A stretch of DNA of 64,000 nucleotides from Bacillota bacterium. GTDB lineage: Bacteria > Bacillota > Clostridia > Lachnospirales > Lachnospiraceae. Each line of letters begins with the position of its first letter. Within the stretch, counting starts at the first letter, position 1. Positions 24,405 through 32,347 of the stretch are shown here, piece after piece. A model generated the notes under the pieces. It searched no databases and was not told the DNA's origin. It saw only the letters and a list, made by a program, of their open reading frames with translations. The translations under genes and the position numbers were made by a program. The stretch lies in contig JAFAGA010000032.1 of NCBI GenBank assembly GCA_023423045.1, forward strand, positions 1-64,000, in the 5' to 3' direction.

Positions 24405-26102
24405 GTGGTTATTAAGACGATAGATGCGACAACTCTGAAGAAGATGTTTCTTGCCGGAGCCGCAAGCATTGAAGCGAAAAAAGAATATATTAATGAATTG
24501 AATGTATTTCCTGTACCGGACGGTGATACAGGTACGAATATGACATTAACCATTATGTCAGCGGTTAAGGAAGTGAATGCACTTCAGAATCCGACAATTG
24601 AGGAGTTGGCGAAAGCGATCTCGGGTGGTTCGCTGCGCGGAGCAAGAGGTAATTCCGGCGTTATTCTATCCCAGCTATTCCGCGGTTTTGCTAAGGAAAT
24701 AAAAGACTGTAAGGAAATCAATGTAACAATCCTGACCAATGCGTTTCAGAAAGCGGTAGAGACAGCTTATCGCGCTGTTATGAAGCCGAAGGAGGGTACG
24801 ATTCTGACCGTAGCCAGAGGGGCCGCAGAGAAGGCGGCAGAGCTGGTGTCGGAGACTGACGATCTGGTGGTATTTGGCCGTGAAGTGCTTGAACATATGG
24901 AGGTGGTCTTAAAGAACACCCCGGAGCTTCTTCCGGTATTAAAGGAAGCAGGAGTAGTTGATTCCGGAGGGCAGGGCCTTCTGGAAATCGTTAAGGGTGC
25001 TTACGATGCATTCCTTGGCAAGGAGGTATCCTTAGAGCTATCCTTTACCAGTGTTGCCTCCGGTGAAGTGGCTTCCGGAGTTACAAGAGAGCGTATCTCA
25101 ACGGATGATATTAAGTTCGGCTACTGTACCGAATTCATTATCATGCTCGACAAAGATTTGAAAGGCAATCCTTCAAAATATAATATTGATACAGAGAATG
25201 AATTTAAAGCTTATTTAGAGACCATTGGAGATTCTCTTGTAGTCGTATCGGACGAGGATGTTGTTAAGGTTCACGTACATACGAATGATCCGGGACTGGC
25301 AATCCAGAGGGCATTGACGTATGGATCCTTAACCGGAATGAAGATTGACAATATGCGCGAGGAGCATAACGAAAGAATTATTATGAATGCGGAAAAAGCG
25401 GCGGCAGCCAATGAGCCCAAGAAGGCAGAACCGAAGCCGAGAAAAAAAGCCGGATTTATTGCAGTATCCATGGGAGAAGGATTGGACGAGATTTTTACCG
25501 GCCTGGGTGTGGATTATATCATCAAAGGCGGACAGACAATGAACCCCAGTACTGAGGATATGCTTAATGCTATTAGTGAAGTAAATGCGGACAATATCTT
25601 TATCCTGCCCAACAACGGCAATATTATACTTGCCGCAGAGCAGGCAAAGCACCTGACAGAGGATAAGAACATTTATGTAATTCCTTCCAAGACAGTGCCT
25701 CAGGGGATTACTGCAGTAATTAATTTTATTTATGATAAATCTCCGGAAGAAAATGCGGAGCGGATGTCGGAAGAGATGAAAAAGGTAAAGTCCGGTCAGA
25801 TTACTTATGCCGTAAGAGACACCAGTATCGACGGTAAGGATATCAAACAGGGCGACATTATGGGAATTGGCGACAAGACAATTATGGCAGTCGGCTCAGG
25901 AATCAATTCAACTGCCCTGGAGCTCATCAAATGTCTGGCAGACGAGGATTCGGAACTGATCAGTTTGTATTACGGTGAAGAAATCAAGGAAGAGGATGCC
26001 AATAAGCTGGCGGAAGAAGTCATGGAAGAATATCCGAATCTTGATGTGGAGGTTCATTACGGTGGACAGCCGATCTATTACTATGTATTATCTGTAGAAT
26101 AA
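24405..26102 (+). CDS. fakA: fatty acid kinase catalytic subunit (DAK2 domain, YloV/FakA)
   Basis: 565 residues. An N-terminal DAK2-type ATP-binding kinase domain (~8-200) with NVFPVPDGDTGTNMTLT and SGGSLRGARGNSGVILSQ binds ATP-Mg. It is followed by a middle domain and a C-terminal DegV-like region (~340-565). With an acyl-carrying FakB partner it phosphorylates fatty acids for phospholipid synthesis. The start is GTG 24405, 7 bases after AGGAGGAAG; no good ATG is present. It follows the yloU gene by 52 bases and has a strong terminator. No fakB is in the window. Confidence 0.94.
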   Translation: MVIKTIDATTLKKMFLAGAASIEAKKEYINELNVFPVPDGDTGTNMTLTIMSAVKEVNALQNPTIEELAKAISGGSLRGARGNSGVILSQLFRGFAKEIKDCKEINVTILTNAFQKAVETAYRAVMKPKEGTILTVARGAAEKAAELVSETDDLVVFGREVLEHMEVVLKNTPELLPVLKEAGVVDSGGQGLLEIVKGAYDAFLGKEVSLELSFTSVASGEVASGVTRERISTDDIKFGYCTEFIIMLDKDLKGNPSKYNIDTENEFKAYLETIGDSLVVVSDEDVVKVHVHTNDPGLAIQRALTYGSLTGMKIDNMREEHNERIIMNAEKAAAANEPKKAEPKPRKKAGFIAVSMGEGLDEIFTGLGVDYIIKGGQTMNPSTEDMLNAISEVNADNIFILPNNGNIILAAEQAKHLTEDKNIYVIPSKTVPQGITAVINFIYDKSPEENAERMSEEMKKVKSGQITYAVRDTSIDGKDIKQGDIMGIGDKTIMAVGSGINSTALELIKCLADEDSELISLYYGEEIKEEDANKLAEEVMEEYPNLDVEVHYGGQPIYYYVLSVE

Positions 26103-26143
26103 AAAAGAATATTATAGCATACGTAAGAGAAATGCTTCAATTC

Positions 26144-26174
26144 AGTGGTTCGCAGGAATGCCGAACCACTTTTT
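26144..26174 (+). terminator. fakA terminator
   Basis: Perfect 9-bp stem AGTGGTTCG/CGAACCACT, 9-base loop, TTTT. Confidence 0.88.
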
Positions 26175-26296
26175 GATACCGCATATCCGGTGAAACCGGT
26201 AATGAAATAGAAAACAGCAAGTGCTATTGAGTTACAGCGGCAATAACATTGGGAAGCGGCAGCAAGCGCAGTTTCATTCAATGGGAGGAATATGAG

Positions 26297-26953
26297 ATGA
26301 ATATGGAGAGAATACCTAGACCGGGACAGATTTACAATCATTTTAAAAATAAGCATTATCAGATTATTACTGTGGCAACTCATACCGAGACCCAGGAGAA
26401 AATGGTGGTGTACCAGGCTTTATACGGAGATTATAGAGCCTATATTCGTCCTCTGGAGAATTTTATGAGCGAGGTGGATCATGAAAAGTATCCTGCAGTG
26501 ACTCAGAAATACCGTTTTGAGCTTTGCACGGACCTGGGAATTGACTGTAAAGGAGAAGAGAGGGAAGCGGCAGAAAAAGCGGCATATCCGGGAGAGAATG
26601 GAGCAGGAAAGGGGATAATAAAGACTTCAGAAAGAGCGGATGGCAGCCGTGTTGACGAAGGCATTGCAGAATATGTTGACGGGCATGCGAATGAAACGGC
26701 AGTGGTGGGGACAGAGGGAGTTTCTGATAATCAGATTAATGCAGTTTTGCTGGAATTCCTGGAGGCAGAGTCCTATTACAAAAAACTGGAGGTTATCACC
26801 TCGAACCGAAAGCATATGAACGACCGTTTGATCAATGATATGGCTGCTGCCTTGGATTGTACCGTTGATGAAGGACCCCTGGACCAAAGAATTCAGGGTT
26901 TAATCCAATGTTTGCAGGCGATGTGCCGCTTTGAAGATAAAAGGCTGAGATAA
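26297..26953 (+). CDS. DUF1653 domain protein
   Basis: 218 residues. The N-terminal ~65 residues are a DUF1653 domain (RPGQIYNHFKNKHYQIITVATHTETQEKMVVYQALYGD.., then RPLENFMSEVD), a small beta-rich fold. The middle is a variable Gly/Glu linker. The C-terminal ~75 residues (VLLEFLEAESYYKKLEVITSNR..) are helical. GGGAGGAA precedes ATG 26297 by 8 bases; the reading frame extends upstream to 26249 without a ribosome site. Single gene. DUF1653 has no established function. Confidence 0.83.
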   Translation: MNMERIPRPGQIYNHFKNKHYQIITVATHTETQEKMVVYQALYGDYRAYIRPLENFMSEVDHEKYPAVTQKYRFELCTDLGIDCKGEEREAAEKAAYPGENGAGKGIIKTSERADGSRVDEGIAEYVDGHANETAVVGTEGVSDNQINAVLLEFLEAESYYKKLEVITSNRKHMNDRLINDMAAALDCTVDEGPLDQRIQGLIQCLQAMCRFEDKRLR

Positions 26954-26977
26954 TGAAGCCTGGCAGATTTACATAAT

Positions 26978-27039
26978 AAAAGGGGATACCGTTTGGCAGC
27001 CTTCCTTCAGGAAAGAGCCTTGTGCGGTATCCCCTTTTT
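26978..27039. terminator. bidirectional terminator
   Basis: Perfect 14-bp stem AAAAGGGGATACCG/CGGTATCCCCTTTT. Its A- and T-rich ends serve both the DUF1653 gene and the convergent ABC transporter operon. Confidence 0.9.
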
Positions 27040-27079
27040 AATACATGCTTCAAAAGCGTCTGCGAAGCTGGCTATTACC

Positions 27080-27865
27080 TTATTCCAGATTAAGCCTCTT
27101 CCGGAAGATGTAGTTTGTAACCCAATAAAACAATGCGGATGTCACCAATATATATATGATAATCAGAGGGAAGAGGATATGGGGTATACTGCTTGGGTCA
27201 AAGAAGATTCTCTTAAACATCACGCCAAGTACAGCCGTAGCGCCGGTAACCAGAATCTGAAGACCGGTGCTGATACCAATGTAAGCGGCGAAGGAGGCAA
27301 GCAGCTTATGCCCGTTGGATAGCTGGCCAATAGCAATGGAGGTGTAGATCATCAGGACGCTGTTCAAAATCCCAAGCAGAGATAATATCAGGAATTCTGT
27401 GATCACCAAAGCAGTACTGCCGGAGCCCAGCTCCCTCTGAAGCTCTGCAACGAACACACGCCAACCGTCACGAAGCATCGTAATACGCTCCGGAGAATAG
27501 AAGACACAGAGCAGTGATGCAATTACTGCGAGGATGCTCGCTATAATCCATGTATAAGAGACGATCAGCTTGGAATTGATCAACTGGCTGGACTTTGCAG
27601 GAAGGGTGAACATCAAATACCCCTCATCCGTCATCAGATTTTTATAAAAACGAAAGATTACAATGATGAAGGATACCAAAACAACTGCAATGATGGATAC
27701 AACATAAGCAAAGGTGACAAATCCGGCAAAGATGCCCATGGTACCCCGGTACTTAAAGCTTAATACAATCCGGTCCATGATGGTGAGCACCGCAAGTACC
27801 AGGTAAAGCGGCAGTAAGAGCCGGGCCGTTGCTTTAAATTCATGCTTTAATAATTTTGTTAGCAT
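27080..27865 (-). CDS. ABC transporter permease, ABC-2 like
   Basis: 261 residues with six predicted membrane spans (~17-35, 48-72, 102-122, 152-178, 188-210, 230-252). The N-terminus LTKLLKHEFKATARLLLPLY is typical of ABC-2-type exporter permeases of Firmicutes. Its start overlaps the end of the ATPase gene by 7 bases, so the two subunits are translationally coupled. Cargo is unknown; similar GntR-linked pairs (Ytr type) are induced by cell-wall antibiotics. Confidence 0.85.
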   Translation of the reverse strand: MLTKLLKHEFKATARLLLPLYLVLAVLTIMDRIVLSFKYRGTMGIFAGFVTFAYVVSIIAVVLVSFIIVIFRFYKNLMTDEGYLMFTLPAKSSQLINSKLIVSYTWIIASILAVIASLLCVFYSPERITMLRDGWRVFVAELQRELGSGSTALVITEFLILSLLGILNSVLMIYTSIAIGQLSNGHKLLASFAAYIGISTGLQILVTGATAVLGVMFKRIFFDPSSIPHILFPLIIIYILVTSALFYWVTNYIFRKRLNLE

Positions 27866-28557
27866 TTGAACACCTCCCTGAATAATGTGTCTATGGATTT
27901 TCCTTCTCTCTGTCGGATATCATCCACCGAAGCCTGGAGTGTAATGCTTCCGTTTTGAAGGAATACCACCTCATCCAGAACTTTTTCGATATCTGCGATC
28001 AGATGGGTTGAGATCAGCACAGTTGCATTCTCATTGTAGTTTGAAATAATGGTATTCAGGATATAATCCCTGGCAGCAGGATCCACCCCTCCGATGGGTT
28101 CATCCAGGCAGTACAAATCCGCATTGCGGCTCATGACCAGGATCAACTGTACTTTTTCCTTGGTACCCTTTGATAAGGCTTTCATGCGCTGCTTGGGATC
28201 CATGTGCAGCCGGTCAAGCATCTCATATGCCTTTTTCTCATCAAAATCCGTATAAAAATCCTTGTAGAAATCAATCGTTTCAGAAACGCGCATCCAGTCG
28301 GGAAGATAAGCTCTCTCCGGCAGATAGGATACGATTTTCTTGGTCTCGGGCCCTGGGACGTTGTTATTCACCAGGAGGGTTCCAGAGGTGGGCACCAGAA
28401 GGCCATTGATTAATTTGATCAATGTGGTTTTACCGCTGCCGTTCGGTCCCAGTAGACCGATGATCCGTCCCCGCTCCAGAGTGAGATTGACATCGGAGAG
28501 GGCGGTGTTGGCAGAATATCTTTTTGTAAGTGACTTACATTCTAATAATGTACTCAT
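27859..28557 (-). CDS. ABC transporter ATP-binding protein
   Basis: 232 residues. Walker A GPNGSGKTTLIKL (~35-47), an ABC signature degenerate as LSKGTKEKVQL (~133), Walker B YCLDEPIGG and an H-loop STHLIADIE. Drives the adjacent permease. Second gene of a GntR-ATPase-permease operon transcribed from 29053 leftward. A ribosome site GGAGGTAAAT precedes ATG 28557. Confidence 0.93.
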   Translation of the reverse strand: MSTLLECKSLTKRYSANTALSDVNLTLERGRIIGLLGPNGSGKTTLIKLINGLLVPTSGTLLVNNNVPGPETKKIVSYLPERAYLPDWMRVSETIDFYKDFYTDFDEKKAYEMLDRLHMDPKQRMKALSKGTKEKVQLILVMSRNADLYCLDEPIGGVDPAARDYILNTIISNYNENATVLISTHLIADIEKVLDEVVFLQNGSITLQASVDDIRQREGKSIDTLFREVFKC

Positions 28558-28590
28558 TATTTACCTCCATCCTATTAATAAGCTTATTCC

Positions 28591-28959
28591 TTAATACTCC
28601 GTTTGAATGATTTCCGTAATCAATGCCAGAGTCTCCCGAGGGCTGAAGCCATGCTGCTTCATCCGTTCCAGGAATCCCAGAATCCGCTCTCTGGCGGATT
28701 GCCCCTTCAGGCTTTGGATCATTGCCTCATCCGAGGTAATAAATCTTCCGCTGGTCCGGTTGGTATAAACCAGTCCGGTTCGTTCCAGTTCGGACAAAGC
28801 CTTCTGCATCGTATTGGGATTTACGGATGCCTCCGCTGCCATATCTCTGACGGAGGGAAGCTTATCTCCCGGCTTAAAATATCCGGAAACTATTCCTGCT
28901 TGTATCTGCTCAATCAACTGGATATAAACCGGCCGTTCTGAATCAAGATCCCATTGCAT
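28591..28959 (-). CDS. GntR family transcriptional regulator (YtrA type)
   Basis: 122 residues. An N-terminal winged helix (~5-75) with PVYIQLIEQIQAGIVSGYFKPGDKLPSVRDMAAEASVNPNTMQKALSELERTGLV is followed by a short ~45-residue helical tail, the size of the YtrA subfamily. Start at ATG 28959 with AAAGGAGT upstream; the longer frame to 29004 would run into the operator. It heads the ABC operon and almost certainly represses it through the perfect palindrome at 28997-29032. Confidence 0.92.
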   Translation of the reverse strand: MQWDLDSERPVYIQLIEQIQAGIVSGYFKPGDKLPSVRDMAAEASVNPNTMQKALSELERTGLVYTNRTSGRFITSDEAMIQSLKGQSARERILGFLERMKQHGFSPRETLALITEIIQTEY

Positions 28960-28996
28960 CGTTACAACTCCTTTCTGATACTGATTGTACTTCTGA

Positions 28997-29032
28997 TGTA
29001 TCATTGTATTAAGTGATTAATACAATGATACA
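28997..29032. promoter_or_regulatory. perfect palindromic operator, GntR binding site
   Basis: 16-bp arms TGTATCATTGTATTAA and TTAATACAATGATACA separated by GTGA, with no mismatch. It covers the -10 region and transcription start of the leftward promoter, and lies 38 bases before the GntR start codon, fitting autorepression. Confidence 0.9.
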
Positions 29033-29053
29033 ATACTGCGAATTAATTGTCAA
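29025..29053 (-). promoter_or_regulatory. promoter of the GntR-ABC operon
   Basis: Minus strand TTGACA, 17-bp spacer, TATCAT. The -10 lies inside the operator arm. Confidence 0.85.
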
Positions 29054-29090
29054 TATATCCTGAACAAAATTTTTTTCATTTTTTTTTCCT

Positions 29091-29118
29091 TTTCCATTTG
29101 GCCCTTATCGTTTATAAT
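29091..29118 (+). promoter_or_regulatory. promoter for recG
   Basis: TTTCCA, 16-bp spacer, TATAAT, in front of recG and divergent from the GntR operon promoter. Confidence 0.55.
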
Positions 29119-29172
29119 GGAAATAATGATTATATAGATTGTACATATCCGAGTGCCATAGGAGGTGAAGGT

Positions 29173-31209
29173 TTGGAAGCGAATGACAGCATTAAGGTCG
29201 TCAAGGGAATTGGAGAGAAGACGGAGCAATTATTTCACAAGCTTGGAATAGAGACGGTGCAGGAGCTTCTGGAGCACTATCCCAGAGGATATGAGGAATT
29301 TGAACGGCCGGTGATGATAGCCTCTGCCAAGGAAGGGGAGGTGCTGGCGATTGAAGCTTCCATAACCAAGACACCGGGGATCAAGCGGGTCAGAAATCTT
29401 CAGATTGTCAGTGCTTCGGTGAAGGATGCTTCCGATGTCATGCACCTCACCTGGTTCAATATGCCTTTTTTGCAGAAGACCCTGCGCAGCGGCTATCATT
29501 ATATTTTCCGCGGGAAGGTGATTCGCAAAAATGGTGTTCTTGTTATGGAACAGCCAGGTATCTATCAGAGAGAAGATTATTACAAATTGCTGAAGGTGCT
29601 GCAGCCCATCTATCCCCTGACCCAGGGAATGACCAATACCATGATCTCCAAGGCGGTCCGCCAGGTGTTCTCGGAGCTGGAATTGGCAAAGGACTATATT
29701 CCCAGAAAGATAGCAAAGGAATATCAGCTGATGGACCGGACGAAAGCGATGAAGGAGGTTCATTTTCCCGGAGACAGGGAGCGGATGATGAAGGCGAGAC
29801 AGCGTCTGGTCTTTGATGAGTTCTTTCTGTATTCCCTGGCTTTACGTAAGCTAAAAGAAAAGAAGACACAGCTTCTCTCCCAGTATCGGATGAAGGACTG
29901 CCCGGAATGTGAGGACCTAATTAAGGGCCTTCCTTATGCACTTACAGGGGCGCAGCTTCGGGTATGGCAGGAAATCCGCAAAGATCTGGAAGGGGAATAT
30001 GTGATGAACCGGTTAATCCAGGGGGATGTGGGGTCCGGCAAGACAGTGCTGGCGATCCTGGCTCTGGTTATGGCCGTGAAGAATGGCTGTCAGGCCTGCT
30101 TCATGGTCCCTACGGAAGTGCTGGCAAAGCAGCATTATAAATCCCTGGAGAAGACGGCGAAAGAATTCGGATTCTCCATCAGTCTTTTGGTGGGCTCCAT
30201 GACTGCGAAGGAAAAAAGAGAGGCTTATGAGAGGATTAAGTCCCACAAAACGGATATAATAATAGGTACCCATGCCCTCATTCAGGAGAAGGTGGAGTAT
30301 GACCGGCTGGGACTGGTCATCACCGATGAACAGCACCGGTTTGGGGTAAAGCAGAGAGAAGCTTTGATGAACAAAGGGGGGAATCCCCATGTGCTTGTCA
30401 TGAGCGCCACGCCGATTCCAAGAACCCTCGCCATCATTCTGTATGGCGATTTGGACATCTCGATTGTGGATGAGCTTCCGGCCCAGCGTTTGCCCATTAA
30501 GAACTGTGTTGTGGATACCAATTACCGGCCGAGTGCATACCGTTTTATTGCCAAACAGGTTGCGGAGGGAAGACAGGCCTATGTCATCTGCCCCATGGTG
30601 GAGGAGAGTGAGGCCATTGAAGCGGAGAATGTAATTGATTATACACAGCGTATGCAGGAGGCGCTTCCTCCCGGTGTTACGGTGGAGTTCCTGCATGGCA
30701 AGATGAAGTCAAAGGATAAGAATGATGTTATGGAGCGATTTGCCGGGGGTGAGATTCATGTTCTGGTATCCACCACGGTAGTGGAGGTAGGGGTTAATGT
30801 GCCCAATGCCACAGTGATGATGGTGGAGAATGCCGAGCGCTTCGGGTTGGCACAGCTGCACCAGCTGCGGGGCCGGGTCGGGCGTGGAGAGCATCAATCC
30901 TACTGCATCTTTGTCTGCGGCAGCAGCAGCCGGGAAGCCTGGGAGAGGCTTGAGATTTTGAATAAATCCAATGACGGTTTCTTTATTGCCGGTGAAGATT
31001 TGAAGCTGCGAGGCCCCGGGGATGTCTTTGGAATCCGACAGAGCGGTGATATGGACTTCAAGCTGGGGGATATCTATAATGATTCCGGAATATTGAAGGC
31101 AGCAGCAGAAGCAGTCAAGAGCCTGAAGGATAATGATGTGGAAGCGATCTTTGACAGTAATCCGCATCTGGAGGAACATATTTTGAACCGGAATTCCAAT
31201 ACATTATAA
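29173..31209 (+). CDS. recG: ATP-dependent DNA helicase RecG
   Basis: 678 residues. An N-terminal wedge domain with an OB-fold binds branched DNA (~1-250). A helicase core follows with motif I GDVGSGKTVLA, motif II ITDEQHRFGVKQR, motif III SATPIPRTLA and motif VI QLRGRVGRGEHQSYC. It remodels stalled forks and Holliday junctions. The start is TTG 29173: AGGAGGTGA lies 6 bases upstream and the length then matches the family; upstream in-frame codons include the promoter. It is in the Firmicutes position downstream of the rpmB-yloU-fakA set. Confidence 0.96.
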   Translation: MEANDSIKVVKGIGEKTEQLFHKLGIETVQELLEHYPRGYEEFERPVMIASAKEGEVLAIEASITKTPGIKRVRNLQIVSASVKDASDVMHLTWFNMPFLQKTLRSGYHYIFRGKVIRKNGVLVMEQPGIYQREDYYKLLKVLQPIYPLTQGMTNTMISKAVRQVFSELELAKDYIPRKIAKEYQLMDRTKAMKEVHFPGDRERMMKARQRLVFDEFFLYSLALRKLKEKKTQLLSQYRMKDCPECEDLIKGLPYALTGAQLRVWQEIRKDLEGEYVMNRLIQGDVGSGKTVLAILALVMAVKNGCQACFMVPTEVLAKQHYKSLEKTAKEFGFSISLLVGSMTAKEKREAYERIKSHKTDIIIGTHALIQEKVEYDRLGLVITDEQHRFGVKQREALMNKGGNPHVLVMSATPIPRTLAIILYGDLDISIVDELPAQRLPIKNCVVDTNYRPSAYRFIAKQVAEGRQAYVICPMVEESEAIEAENVIDYTQRMQEALPPGVTVEFLHGKMKSKDKNDVMERFAGGEIHVLVSTTVVEVGVNVPNATVMMVENAERFGLAQLHQLRGRVGRGEHQSYCIFVCGSSSREAWERLEILNKSNDGFFIAGEDLKLRGPGDVFGIRQSGDMDFKLGDIYNDSGILKAAAEAVKSLKDNDVEAIFDSNPHLEEHILNRNSNTL

Positions 31210-31248
31210 ATTTAGAAGTTAAAATGCAATTTACGATAGTATATAATG

Positions 31249-31294
31249 ATGATTTAAGCTGAGCATCAAGATGTGCTTTTGATGTTTAAATCAT
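31249..31294 (+). promoter_or_regulatory. leader hairpin before the glycan cluster
   Basis: Outer arms ATGATTTAA/TTAAATCAT and inner arms CATCAA/TTGATG. A TATAAT at 31242-31247 precedes it, and no T-run follows, so it would lie in the 5' leader of the glycosyltransferase gene or be a weak recG terminator. Confidence 0.5.
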
Positions 31295-31319
31295 AATGAT
31301 CGATTAAATGAGGTAGGAC

Positions 31320-32327
31320 ATGGAAAAGACAGGGAAGGATACAAGCGGGAATAGAACAGAGAAGTCATTACTTTCCGTTGTTATACCGGTATATCAGGAG
31401 GGAAGCCATATCAGGAATTCCATCGGAGTCATCGAGGAGGTTCTGATAGCGAATCGGATCTCCTATGAATTCGTGCTGGTGGATGACGGCTCCAGGGATA
31501 ATACCTGGCAGGAGCTTAAGAATATGGCTAAGCAGAATGGGCATATCAATGCCTTGAGGCTCAGCCGGAATTTCGGCAAGGAATCCGCCCTTTGCGCGGG
31601 GCTTGAGTTTGCGCGGGGAGATATGATTTTGGTGATGGACAGCGATCTTCAACATCCTCCGGAGCTGATTCCGGAGATGGTGAGAAGCTGGAGGGAGGAA
31701 GAATATGATGTGGTGGAGGGCATTAAGAGCTCCAGAGGCAAGGAAAATATCATCTATAAGCTCTGCGCCAAGTTCTTCTATTATATCATCTACCGGACGG
31801 CGGATATCGATCTGGGCCAAGCCTCAGATTTTAAATTATTGGATCGGAAGGTAGTGGAGGCCTGGAAGGAGATGCCGGAAAGAGCCACTTTTTTCCGGGG
31901 GATGTCCGCCTGGCTGGGTTTTGATCGCAAGCAGATCAGCTTTGATGTGGCGGAACGGGTGAATGGCAAGACAAAATGGTCCCTGCTCCGGCTTGTCCGC
32001 CTGGCGGCCAATGCTATTACCTCCTATACTTCCGTACCCCTTCATTGCATTACGCTTCTTGGGATCCTTTTGTTCTTTGGAGCCATTGTCCTTGGGATAC
32101 AAACCCTTTATATGTATTTCTCCCATCAGGCCATGAGCGGGTTTACCACGGTAATTCTGCTGCAGTTGATCATCGGGAGCTCAATTATGATCAGTCTGGG
32201 AATGATTGGAATTTATTTGACTAAAATCTATAAGGAAGTGAAATCCCGGCCCAGGTATCTGGTTTCCCACTATATTCGGGGCAATGAAAAGGATGCTGAA
32301 AATACAGGCATCTCTGAAAAGAAGTAA
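31320..32327 (+). CDS. family 2 glycosyltransferase, polyprenyl-phosphate sugar synthase type (GtrB/DPM1-like)
   Basis: 335 residues. A cytosolic GT-A domain (~18-240) with SVVIPVYQEGSHIRNSI, VLVDDGSRDNTW, the DXD-type MDSDLQHPPELIPEM and the acceptor-side MSAWLGFDRKQISF. Two C-terminal membrane spans follow (~243-265 and ~278-305). This architecture makes lipid-phosphate sugars (undecaprenyl-P-glucose, -mannose and similar) that are used outside the membrane. GAGGT precedes ATG 31320. It is the first gene of a tight four-gene cluster with two GT-C-like proteins, the expected users of such a donor. Sugar unknown. Confidence 0.9.
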   Translation: MEKTGKDTSGNRTEKSLLSVVIPVYQEGSHIRNSIGVIEEVLIANRISYEFVLVDDGSRDNTWQELKNMAKQNGHINALRLSRNFGKESALCAGLEFARGDMILVMDSDLQHPPELIPEMVRSWREEEYDVVEGIKSSRGKENIIYKLCAKFFYYIIYRTADIDLGQASDFKLLDRKVVEAWKEMPERATFFRGMSAWLGFDRKQISFDVAERVNGKTKWSLLRLVRLAANAITSYTSVPLHCITLLGILLFFGAIVLGIQTLYMYFSHQAMSGFTTVILLQLIIGSSIMISLGMIGIYLTKIYKEVKSRPRYLVSHYIRGNEKDAENTGISEKK

Positions 32328-32347
32328 TTGTTTAGCGGAGGTAAAAA

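Noticed and set aside
30013..30696. 227-residue minus-strand frame within recG
   Set aside because: RecG helicase motifs I-III fall exactly here on the plus strand; the antisense frame has no start signal.
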